From: Paratinospora sagittata
Taxonomy: Eukaryota; Streptophyta; Magnoliopsida; Ranunculales; Menispermaceae
DNA: 64,000 nucleotides
NCBI GenBank assembly: GCA_035771175.1
Contig: CM069606.1
Location: forward strand, 26,431,816 to 26,495,815
Direction: 5' to 3'
The notes beneath the pieces are model-generated. The model was not told the origin of the DNA and did not search any database. It saw only the letters and a program-made list of their open reading frames with translations. Below, in pieces: positions 12,801 to 22,841 of the stretch. Position 1 is the stretch's first letter. Each line of letters starts with the position of its first letter. Both the position numbers and the translations under genes were made by a program.

Positions 12801-14194
12801 CCCAAACAATCTTCGAAATGAATCAAAATTGCAAACTGTCTTGAAGATAACCTCATTATTTCGCAAGTTCTTCATTTTATACCTTTTGTGCTGAGATTTC
12901 CAGAGGCTATCTATTGTTTAAAACTGTAAGTATATGAAGTGTTCTCGGTAAGAAAACACATCAAACAAGAACACATCACCTGTATTTTTTTTTCTAAGAG
13001 CTACAACAAATCATCAACAACACCTCAAACAATAGCTATCGAAGTCTACAAAGATCAAGCTCGAAGAACGAAGACATATATCATGTCTAATGCATTGGTT
13101 TGATCTTTGGTGCGTAGGGTAACCTCTCGATCAATCTCAGCACTAAAACTCTGAAAATTGCAAAGTCTTCAAAACCACTTCGATATAGCATTTCATTTTG
13201 AAAAAAAATGTTTTTGGAAAGGTTTTAATCATAATTTCAATGAGTGTTGAATTATTTTAAAGTTTATAATCTTATCTCAATATGTTTTGAGTCGACGAAA
13301 TGGTTCCTTAGATTTTTAAAATAAGGCTTTCCACCAATTTGCCAAAATTTTCTATAAGGCACTAACGCACTATTGGTGTTGATAGCACGCTGATAGGGTT
13401 CTTTAATAAAACATTTGTTTTTATGAAAAATTGTGTCTAGCGCACTATCCCATTTGATAACTCGCTATAAAGCTGTTGCCGTGATCTTTCCATTTTTTGT
13501 AAAATGGGCAATAGCGCGCCATAGGCCTTGATAACACGCTATCGGAAAGTCTAAAACTCGAGCTCTAGGGTTTGCGTACATAGACCTGCTATAGCCTGCT
13601 ATCTGTCAATAGAGAACATGATACAAAACCCAAAAGCACGCAATCCACGTTTGAGACAAAAATCTGATATTTCTAACGAGAAAAATGTGGGCACTTCTGC
13701 TTGCTCCATTTTTCTATTCCTTACACAGTTTTCTAGGTTATCTTAATTGAAATAATCTCTACTAAGACCTTGATGATTCCCGTTGTCTAGCACGCCCAAA
13801 ACAACTTTAGATTAATCAACTTTTTGAATTCAAATCATTCTGTACTCTCTTGCTCTTTAACCTGTAACTGCTAATTTTATAAAGCCCTCATTCTCTGATT
13901 TTCAAAGATAGAACACACGATTTTTGCAAGTTAGACTGAGCTTTCCAAAGAGTGTTTAAATAGAAGAAAGTCGTGATTCTTGCATTTGCCCAAACAATTT
14001 TCGAATTGAATCAAAATTGCAAACTGTCTTGAAGATAACCTCATTAATTCGCAAGTTCTTCATTTCATCCCTTTCGTGTTGAGATTTCCAGAGGCTATCT
14101 ATTGTTTTAAACTGTAAGTATATGAAGTGTTCCCGGTAAGAAAACTCATCAAACAAGAACACATCACCTGTATTTTTTTTCTAAGAGCTACAAC

Positions 14195-17100
14195 TAATCA
14201 TCAACAACACATCAAATAATAGCTATCGAAGTCTACAAAGATCAAGCTCGAAGAACGAAGACATATATCATGTCTAATGCATTGGTTTGATCTTTGGTGC
14301 GTAGGGTATCCTCTCGATCAATCTCAGCACTAAAACTCTGAAAATTGCAAAGTCTTCAAAATCACTTCGATATAGTATTTCATTTTGAAGAAATTGTTTT
14401 TGGAAAGGTTTTAATCATAATTTCAATGAGTGTTGAATTATTTTAAAGTTTATAATCTTATCTCAATATGTTTTGAGTCAACGGAATGGTTCCTTAGATT
14501 TTTAAAATAAGGCTTTCCACCAATTTGCCAAAATTTTCTATAAGGCACTAACGCACTATTGGTGTTGATAGCACGCTGATAGGGTTCTATAATAAAACAT
14601 TTGTTTTTATGAAAAATTGTCTCTAGCGCGCTATCCCATTTGATAACTCGCTATAAAGCTGTTGCCGTGATCTTTCCATTTTTAGTAAAATGGGCAATAG
14701 CGCGCCATAGGCCTTGATAACACGCTATCGGAAAGTCAAAAACCCGAGCTCTAGGGTTTGTGTACATAGACCTGCTATATAGCATGCTATCTGTCAATAG
14801 AGAACATGACACACAACCCGAAAGCACGCAATCCACGTCTGAGACAAAAATCTGATATTTCTAACGAGAAAAATGTGGGCACTTCTGCTTGCTCCATTGT
14901 TCTATTCCTTACACAGTTTTGCTAGGTTATCTTAATTGAAATAATCTCTACTAACACCGTGATGATTCCCGTTGTCTAGCACGCCCAAAACAACTTTAGA
15001 TTAATCAACTTTTTGAATTCAAATCATTCTGTACTCTCTTGCTCTTTAACCTGTAACTGCTAATTTTATAAAGCCCTCATTCTCTGATTTTCAAAGATAG
15101 AACACACGATTTTTCCAAGTTAGACTGAGCTTTCCAAAGAGTGTTTAAATAGAAGAAAGTCGTGATTCTTGCATTTGCCCAAACAATTTTCGAACTGAAT
15201 CAAAATTGCAAACTGTCTTGAAGATAACCTCATTATTTCGCAAGTTCTTCATTTTATCCCTTTTATGCAGAGATTTCCAGAGGCTATCTATTGTTTTAAA
15301 CTGTAAGTATATGAAGTGTTCTCGGTAAGAGAACACATCAAACTAGAACACATCACCTGTATTTTTTTTCTAAGAGCTACAACTAATCATCAACAACACA
15401 TCAAACAATAGCTATCGAAGTCTACAAAGATCAAGCTGGAAGAACGAAGACATATATCATGTCTAATGCATTGGTTTGATCTTTGGTGCGTAGGGTAACC
15501 TCTCGATCAATCTCAGCACTAAAACTCTGAAAATTGCAAAGTCTTCAAAATCACTTCGATATAGTATTTCATTTTGAATAAATTATTTTTTGAAAGGTTT
15601 TAATCATAATTTCAATGAGTGTTGAATTATTTTAAAGTTTATAATCTTATCTCAATATGTTTTGAGTCAACGGAATGGTTCCTTAGATTTTTAAAATAAG
15701 GCTTTCCACCAATTTGCCAAAATTTTCTATATGGCACTAACGCACTATTGGTGTTGATAGCACGCTGATAGGGTTCTTTAATAAAACATTTGTTTTTATG
15801 AAAAATTGTCTCTAGCGCACTATCTCATTTGATAACTCGCTATAAAGTTGTTGCCGTGATCTTTCCATTTTTAGTAAAACGGGCAATAGCGCGCCATAGG
15901 CCTTGATAACACGCTATCGGAAAGTCAAAAACTCGAGCTCTAGGGTTTGTGTACATAGACCTGCTATAGCCTGCTATCTGTCAATAGAGAACATGATACA
16001 CAACCCAAAAGCACGCAATCCACGTCTGAGACAAAAATCTGATATTTCTAACGAGAAAAATGTGGGCACTTCTGCTTGCTCCACTTTTCTATTCCTTACA
16101 CGGTTTTGCTAGGTTATCTTAGTTGAAATAATCTCTACTAACACCTTGATGATTCCCGTTGTCTAGCACACCCAAAACAACTTTAGATTAATCAACTTTT
16201 TGAATTCAAATCATTCTGTACTCTCTTGCTCTTTAACCTGCAACTGCTAATTTTATAAAGCCCTCATTCTCTGATTTTCAAAGATAGAACACACGATTTT
16301 TGCAAGTTAGACCGAGCTTTCCGAAGAGTGTTTAAATAGAAGAAAGTCATGATTCTTGCATTTGCCCAAACAATCTTCGAACTAAATCAAAATTGCAAAC
16401 TGCCTTGAAGATAACCTCATTATTTCGCAAGTTCTTCATTTTATCCCTTTTGTGCTGAGATTTCCAGAGGCTATCTATTGTTTTAAACTGTAAGTATATG
16501 AAGTGTTCTCGGTAAGAAAACACATCAAACAAGAACACATCACCTGTATTTTTTTTCTAAGTGCTACAACAAATCATCAACAACACATCAAACAATAGCT
16601 ATCGAAGTCAACAAAGATCAAGCTCAAAAAATGAAGACATATATCATGTCTAATGCATTGGTTTGATCTTTGGTGCGTAGGGTAACCTCTCGATCAATCT
16701 CAGCACTAAAACTCTGAAAATTGCAAAGTCTTCAAAACCACTTCGATATAGTTTTTCATTTTGAAAAAAAATGTTTTTGGAAAGGTTTTAATCATAATTT
16801 CAAAGAGTGTCGAATTATTTTAAAGTTTATAATCTTATCTCAATAAAGAGTCAACGGAATGGTTCCTTAGATTTTTAAAATAAGGCTTTCCACCAATTTG
16901 CCAAAATTTTCTATAAGGCACTAACGCACTATTGGTGTTGATAGCACGCTGATAGGGTTCTATAATAAAACATTTGTTTTTATGAAAAATTGTCTCTAGA
17001 GCGCTATCCCATTTGATAACTCGCTATAAAGCTGTTGCCGTGATCTTTCCATTTTTAGTAAAATGGGCAATAGCGCGCCATAGGCCTTGATAACACGCTA

Positions 17101-20100
17101 TCGGAAAGTCAAAAACTCGAGCTCTAGGGTTTGTGTACATAGACCTGCTATAGCCTGCTATCTGTCAATAGAGAACATGACACACAACCCAAAAGCACGC
17201 AATCCACGTCTGAGACAAAAATCTGATATTTCTAACGAGAAAAATGTGGGCACTTCTGCTTGCTCCATTTTTCTATTCCTTACACAGTTTTGCTAGGTTA
17301 TCTTAATTGAAATAATCTCTACTAACACCTTGATGATTCCCGTAGTCTAGCACGCCCAAAACAACTTTAGATTAATCAACTTTTTGAATTCAAATCATTC
17401 TGTACTCTCTTGCTCTTTAACCTGCAACTGCTAATTTTATAAAGCCCTCATTCTCTAATTTTCAAATATAGAACACACGATTTTTGCAAGTTAGACCGAG
17501 CTTTCCGAAAAGTGTTTAAATAGAAGAAAGTCGTGATTCTTGCATTTGCACAAACAATCTTCGAACTGAATCAAAATTACAAACTGTCTTGAAGATAACC
17601 TCATTATTTCGCAAGTTCTTCATTTTATCCCTTTTATGCAGAGATTTCCAGAGGCTATCTATTGTTTTAAACTGTAAGTATATGAAGTGTTCTCGGTAGG
17701 AAAACACATCAAACAAGAACACATCACCTGTATTTTTTTTTCTAAGTGCACCAACAAATCATCAACAACACATCAAACAATAGCTATCGAAGTCTACAAA
17801 GATCAAGCTCGAAGAACGAAGACATATATCATGTCTAATGCATTGGTTTGATCTTTGGTGCGTAGGGTAACCTCTCGATCAATCTCAGCACTAAAACTCT
17901 GAAAATTGCAAAGTCTTCAAAACCACTTCGATATAGTTTTTCATTTTGAAAAAAAATGTTTTTGGAAAGGTTTTAATCATAATTTCAATGAGTGTCGAAT
18001 TATTTTAAAGTTTATAATCTTATCTCAATAAAGAGTCAACGGAATGGTTCCTTAGATTTTTAAAATAAGGCTTTCCACCAATTTGCCAAAATTTTCTATA
18101 AGGCACTAACGCACTATTGGTGTTGATAGCACGCTGATAGGGTTCTATAATAAAACATTTGTTTTTATGAAAAATTGTCTCTAGAGCGCTATCCCATTTG
18201 ATAACTCGCTATAAAGCTGTTGCCGTGATCTTTCCATTTTTAGTAAAATGGGCAATAGCGCGCCATAGGCCTTGATAACACGCTATCGGAAAGTCAAAAA
18301 CTCGAGCTCTAGGGTTTGTGTACATAGACCTGCTATAGCCTGCTATCTGTCAATAGAGAACATGACACACAACCCAAAAGCACGCAATCCACGTCTGAGA
18401 CAAAAATCTGATATTTCTAACGAGAAAAATGTGGGCACTTCTGCTTGCTCCATTTTTCTATTCCTTACACAGTTTTGCTAGGTTATCTTAATTGAAATAA
18501 TCTCTACTAACACCTTGATGATTCTCGTAGTCTAGCACGCCCAAAACAACTTTAGATTAATCAACTTTTTGAATTCAAATCATTCTGTACTCTCTTGCTC
18601 TTTAACCTGTAACTGCTAATTTTATAAAGCCCTCATTCTCTGATTTTCAAAGATAGAACACACGATTTTTTCAAGTTAGACTGAGGTTTCCAAAGAGTAT
18701 TTAAATAGAAGATTGTCGTGATTCTTGCATTTGCCCAAACAATTTTCGAACTGAATCAAAATTGCAAACTCTCTTGAAGATAACCTCATTATTTCGCAAG
18801 TTCTTCATTTCATCCCTTTCGTGTTGAGATTTCCAGAGGCTATCTATTGTTTTAAACTGTAAGTATATGAAGTGTTCCCGGTAAGAAAACTCATCAAACA
18901 AGAACACATCACCTGTATTTTTTTTCTAAGAGCTACAACTAATCATCAACAACACATCAAACAATAGCTATCGAAGTCTACAAAGATCAAGCTCGAAGAA
19001 CGAAGACATATGTCATGTCTAATGCATTGGTTTGATCTTTGGTGCGTAGGGTAACCTCTCGATCAATCTCAGCACTAAAACTCAGAAAATTGCAAAGTCT
19101 TCAAAACCACTTCGATATAGTATTTCAATTTGAAAAAAAATGCTTTTGGAAAGGTTTTAATCATAATTTCAATGAGTGTCGAATTATTTTAAAGTTTATA
19201 ATCTTATCTCAATAAAGAGTCAACGGAATGGTTCCTTAGATTTTTAAAATAAGGCTTTCCACCAATTTGCCAAAATTTTCTATAAGGCACTAACGCACTA
19301 TTGGTGTTGATAGCACGCTGATAGGGTTCTATAATAAAACATTTGTTTTTATGAAAAATTGTCTCTAGAGCGCTATCCCATTTGATAACTCGCTATAAAG
19401 CTGTTGCCGTGATCTTTCCATTTTTAGTAAAATGGGCAATAGCGCGCCATAGGCCTTGATAACACGCTATCGGAAAGTCAAAAACTCGAGCTCTAGGGTT
19501 TGTGTACATAGACCTGCTATAGCCTGCTAGATCAATAGAGAACATGACACACAACCCAAAAGCACGCAATCCACGTCTGAGACAAAAATCTGATATTTCT
19601 AACGAGAAAAATGTGGGCACTTCCGCTTGCTCCATTTTTCTATTCTTTACACAGTTTTGCTAGGTTATCTTAATTGAAATATTCTCTACTAACACCTTTA
19701 TGATTCCCGTTGTCTAGCACGCCCAAAACAACTTTAGATTAATCAACTTTTTGAATTCAAATCATTCTGTACTCTCTTGCTCTTTAACCTGTAACTGCTA
19801 ATTTTATAAAGCCCTCATTCTCTGATTTTCAAAGATAGAACACACGATTTTTGCAAGTTAGACTGAGGTTTCCAAAGAGTATTTAAATAGAAGATAGTCG
19901 TGATTCTTGCATTTGCCCAAACAATTTTCGAACTGAATCAAAATTGCAAACTCTCTTGAAGATAACCTCATTATTTCGCAAGTTCTTCATTTCATCCCTT
20001 TCGTGTTGAGATTTCCAGAGGCTATCTATTGTTTTAAACTGTAAGTATATGAAGTGTTCTCGGTAAGAAAACATCAAACAAGAACACATCACCTGTATTT

Positions 20101-21075
20101 TTTTTTCTAAGAGCTACAACTAATCATCAACAACACATCAAACAATAGCTATCGAAGTCTACAAAGATCAAGCTCGAAGAACGAAGACATAAATCTTGTC
20201 TAATGCATTGGTTTGATCTTTGGTGCGTAGGGTAACCTCTCGATCAATCTCAGCACTAAAACTCTGAAAATTGCAAAGTCTTCAAAATCACTTCGATATA
20301 GTATTTCATTTTGAATAAATTGTTTTTCGGAAGGTTTTAATCATAATTTCAATGAGTGTCGAATTATTTTAAAGTTTATAATCTTATCTCAATAAAGAGT
20401 CAACGGAATGGTTCCTTAGATTTTTAAAATAAGGCTTTCCACCAATTTGCCAAAATTTTCTATAAGGCACTAACGCACTATTGGTGTTGATAGCACGCTG
20501 ATAGGGTTCTATAATAAAACATTTGTTTTTATGAAAAATTGTCTCTAGAGCGCTATCCCATTTGATAACTCGCTATAAAGCTGTTGCCGTGATCTTTCCA
20601 TTTTTAGTAAAATGGGCAATAGCGCGCCATAGGCCTTGATAACACGCTATCGGAAAGTCAAAAACTCGAGCTCTAGGGTTTGTGTACATAGACCTCCTAT
20701 AGCCTGCTATCTGTCAATAGAGAACATGACACACAACCCAAAAGCACGCAATCCACGTCTGAGACAAAAATCTGATATTTCTAACGAGAAAAATGTGGGC
20801 ACTTCTGCTTGCTCCATTTTTCTATTCCTTACACAGTTTTGCTAGGTTATCTTAATTGAAATAATCTCTACTAACACCTTGATGATTCCCGTAGTCTAGC
20901 ACGCCCAAAACAACTTTAGATTAATCAACTTTTTGAATTCAAATCATTCTGTACTCTCTTGTTCTTTAACCTGCAACTGCTAATTTTATAAAGCCCTCAT
21001 TCTCTAATTTTCAAATATAGAACACACGATTTTTGCAAGTTAGACCGAGCTTTCCAAAAAGTGTTTAAATAGAAG
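14195..21075. repeat. Mixed-subtype satellite monomers left of the insertion
   Basis: Five full monomers and the first 955 bp of a sixth. The first two keep the long hairpin form (CTCAATATGTTTTGAG). From 16571 onward the short form CTCAATAAAGAG is used. One monomer (near 19526) carries the GCTAGATCAATAG variant also seen near 45016, 47383, 49753 and 50934. No repeating order of subtypes is apparent. Nothing else is seen in this stretch. Confidence 0.85.
21071..21075. repeat. Target-site duplication, left copy
   Basis: AGAAG directly before the LTR terminus. It is repeated at 32428-32432, and removing the element plus one copy restores an uninterrupted monomer (GTTTAAATAGAAGAAAGTCG). Five bases is the usual size for Ty3/gypsy integrase. 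Confidence 0.96.
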
Positions 21076-21520
21076 TGTCACACCCCGCCCGGACGCGCCT
21101 AAACCGGCGGTACACTCTCGGACGGGGGCGCATTTGGAACAATCATAATGGTAATAACAGAGTACGCAGCGGAAATACAGTACACAGTACAAATCTGATT
21201 TCATATAATTCAGAATACTTTTGTACATAAAATGGTCAAGGGAACATACTCCCAAAATCCCCAATGATTCATACAAAGGGTACAAAATGTGGGCCCCATA
21301 ACCTGCACCCAGTCCACCCTAATTTCCTGTGAAAGATTTGATAATATTGGAGTGAGCTTAACGCGCTCAGTGGGTAAATAGTGCATGAGTATAACAATTA
21401 ATAAAGCATACTTCAATATCAAATATCTTAAATACACATGTAAGCATCATAATCAATCAATATGTATGTATGCATGACACCGTCACGTACTAATGGTTTG
21501 ATGAGCGTACATCGCCTGAG

Positions 21521-21655
21521 TTCATGTACTGGTGTCCTTCCCCGGGCGAAGCCAGGTTCTCACTGTACGTCCCTCCTCAGGAACGATGCTCTGGATTCAC
21601 GTACTGATGTCCCTCCCCGGCGTAGCCAGGTTCACATGTACGTCCCTCTCCAGAG
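21521..21655. repeat. 75-bp direct duplication in the 3' LTR
   Basis: Two diverged copies beginning TTCATGTACTGGTGTCC (21521) and TTCACGTACTGATGTCC (21596). They share the core CCCCGG, GCCAGGTTC and GTACGTCCCTC. They lie downstream of the TATA box on the element strand, so in R/U5. The function is unknown. Confidence 0.8.
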
Positions 21656-21975
21656 AAATAATATGAATAGTGAGCAATGCTTCTAACTATTCTATGAGTC
21701 ATAAACCATATACGTCCCTAGGTGGTGATATGTATGATGCCAATGCATGAACTAGTCTAGTCTACTGGTCTGGTCTTTTCTTGACATTTAGACTGACTTT
21801 GGCATCGTCTAGTGATCCTTATTAGGGTCGGTATCACGACGTGCAAGGTTAGGACATTCAGGTCATAAACATTATTGATATAATGCAGTGTAAATGAATA
21901 GTAGACATAATAATAATTGAATGTAAACTTTAATAAAAGTTATGAAACACGCAAACCTATGTTTCGTTCCCCACC

Positions 21976-22065
21976 TTCAGATCTGGTGCTTTTCTCCGGA
22001 CGGAACTTCGTTGCACCGCTTTCAGATCTGGCGCTCTCCTCCGGACAGAAATTTGTTGCACCGCA
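21976..22065. repeat. 45-bp tandem duplication in the 3' LTR
   Basis: Two adjacent copies starting TTCAGATCTGG at 21976 and 22021, each ending GTTGCACCGC, with a few mismatches. They are located in the transcribed part of the LTR, 100-190 bp downstream of the TATA box on the element strand. Confidence 0.85.
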
Positions 22066-22165
22066 CCGGGAGTCTCAAAGACTAAAAACTTAGAATGCGT
22101 AGAAAGGAGAAGAAAAATCACAAGAGAAGGTGATTTGGTGTGAGAAATGAGAAATGAGGAGGTTT

Positions 22166-22174
22166 CTTATATAG
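22166..22174 (-). promoter_or_regulatory. TATA box of the 3' LTR
   Basis: CTATATAAG on the minus strand, about 10 bp downstream (element direction) of the U3 repeat array. The predicted start is near 22140. The copy in the 5' LTR (31991-31999) would drive the element. This one could drive read-out transcription into the neighbouring satellite. Confidence 0.75.
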
Positions 22175-22183
22175 AGATTTTGT

Positions 22184-22527
22184 GCGCCTGAACGTTCTGG
22201 CAGGCGCCTGAACGTTCTGGCAGGCGCCTGAACGTTCTGGCAGGCGCCTGAACGTTCTGGCATGGCGCCTGAACGTTCTGGCAGGCGCCTGAACGTTCTG
22301 GCATGCCGCCTGAACGTTCTGGCAGGCGCCTGAACGTTCTGGCATGCCGCCTGAACGTTCTGGCAGGCGCCTGAACGTTCTGGCATGGCGCCTGAACGTT
22401 CTGGCAGGCGCCTGAACGTTCTGGCAGGCGCCTGAACGTTCTGGCATGGCGCCTGAACGTTCTGGCAGGCGCCTGAACGTTCTGGCAGGCGCCTGAACGT
22501 TCTGGCAGGCACCTGAACGTTCGGGCG
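22184..22527 (-). repeat. 17-unit U3 tandem array, 3' LTR
   Basis: Seventeen units of 20 or 21 bp. The plus-strand unit is GCGCCTGAACGTTCTGGCAG; the 21-bp form ends CATG instead of CAG. Units 4, 6, 8, 10 and 13 are 21 bp, and units 7 and 9 start CCG. The last unit is altered (GCACCTGAACGTTCGGGCG). Each unit contains the palindrome AACGTT within GAACGTTC, nested in a near-palindrome CCTGAACGTTCTGG; where a 20-bp unit is followed by a GCG-type unit, the junction forms the palindrome CAGGCGCCTG. The array is open in all frames because of its composition, not because it codes. Its place just upstream of the TATA box suggests an enhancer. Confidence 0.93.
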
Positions 22528-22558
22528 TTGCCCAAATAGTAAAAATTTCAAATAGTAA

Positions 22559-22583
22559 TTTTTTTTTTTTTTTTTTTTTTTTT
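22559..22583. repeat. Poly-T run in the 3' LTR
   Basis: 25 T on the plus strand (poly-A on the element strand) near the outer edge of U3. The other LTR has 24 at 32384-32407. Homopolymer length is prone to sequencing and replication error. Confidence 0.9.
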
Positions 22584-22603
22584 GTGAAATACAGGGTATT
22601 ACA

Positions 22604-22616
22604 CTCTACCCCCCTT
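22604..22616 (-). other. Polypurine tract (PPT)
   Basis: On the minus strand AAGGGGGGTAGAG directly precedes the 3' LTR start TGTAATACC. This all-purine stretch (apart from one T) is where plus-strand DNA synthesis is primed in LTR retrotransposons. Its position fixes the orientation of the element. Confidence 0.88.
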
Positions 22617-22841
22617 AAAGGGATTTCGCCCTCGAAATCAAGTCAAGTAGTGATGGGGGTTGGCGGTTTGAGAAGTAGCCGCAGGCTGTGAATGAGGGCA
22701 CTGCATGTGTGTAATACTCTATCCATTGATATTATTTTCAGACATCTGGTAGTTCTTGAAGTGAAACAATGTATTAAGATAGGTGTAAACAATGTTCCAT
22801 CCTGATATTGATAAAGGAAAATAATACAACGTATCACTTCA
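22617..22841. other. Non-coding stretch between gag-pol stop and PPT
   Basis: 225 bp of 3' untranslated element sequence. A 64-codon open frame on the minus strand has no recognisable feature and is not proposed as a gene. Nothing else is seen. Confidence 0.6.

Larger units (their letters stand above)
1..14194. repeat. Dimeric higher-order repeat, six copies
   Basis: Two monomer subtypes alternate strictly. Type A has GTCAACGG or GTTAACGG after the CTCAATATGTTTTGAG hairpin and usually the CTCTAGCGCGCTATCCC form downstream (CTCTAGCGCACTATCCC in the copy starting at 7110). Type B has GTCGACGAAATGG and TGTCTAGCGCACTATCCC. The A+B units start at 1, 2378, 4755, 7110, 9485 and 11840, with lengths 2377, 2377, 2355, 2375, 2355 and 2355 bp. 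The short units lack a 22-bp segment in their A monomer (gap near 5648, 10381 and 12734). The pattern stops at 14195, where the CACCTCAAAC form of the boundary gives way to CACATCAAA. This is a classic higher-order satellite produced by amplifying a dimer. Confidence 0.92.
1..21075. repeat. Satellite array, left arm, ~1.17-1.19 kb monomer
   Basis: Head-to-tail tandem repeat, all in one orientation. Taking the boundary at the motif TAATCATCAACAACAC, monomers start near 1, 1191, 2378, 3568, 4755, 5923, 7110, 8298, 9485, 10653, 11840, 13008, 14195, 15384, 16571, 17756, 18940 and 20121. The last is interrupted at 21075 and resumes at 32433. Lengths are 1168-1190 bp. Copies are highly similar, differing by scattered substitutions and a few small indels. 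The DNA is AT-rich apart from a short CG-bearing zone of palindromic subrepeats. No coding capacity is supported. The start phase is arbitrary because no true unit edge is visible. Confidence 0.97.
21076..22603 (-). repeat. 3' LTR
   Basis: 1528 bp. It is the 3' LTR because the element reads on the minus strand and the polypurine tract abuts it at 22604. On the element strand it starts TGTAATACCCTG, then has a poly-A run, the 17-unit U3 array, a TATA box, an R/U5 portion with two further short duplications, and ends GGGTGTGACA. It matches the other LTR with an offset of 9825. Differences noted are one substitution near 21524, one base in the homopolymer at 22559-22583, and several changes within the U3 array. 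Confidence 0.96.

Noticed and set aside
14001..14162. Recurring minus-strand open frame of 61-69 codons in most monomers
   Set aside because: It starts with GTG rather than ATG, has no recognisable domain, and tolerates 15- and 18-bp deletions. It is best explained as chance opening in a conserved repeat.
1..21075. rDNA intergenic spacer or 5S array
   Set aside because: No rRNA gene segment or 5S internal control region is seen in any monomer; the unit is homogeneous non-coding repeat.
22184..22527. CRISPR-like regular array
   Set aside because: Units are contiguous with no unique spacers, and they lie in the U3 of a plant LTR.
22090..22551. Open frames of 109-153 codons (and 237 codons at 31915-32628) across the LTR arrays
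   Set aside because: The 20/21-bp unit has no stop in any frame, so all three frames stay open automatically. The peptides are just repeats of the unit and run through LTR and satellite boundaries.
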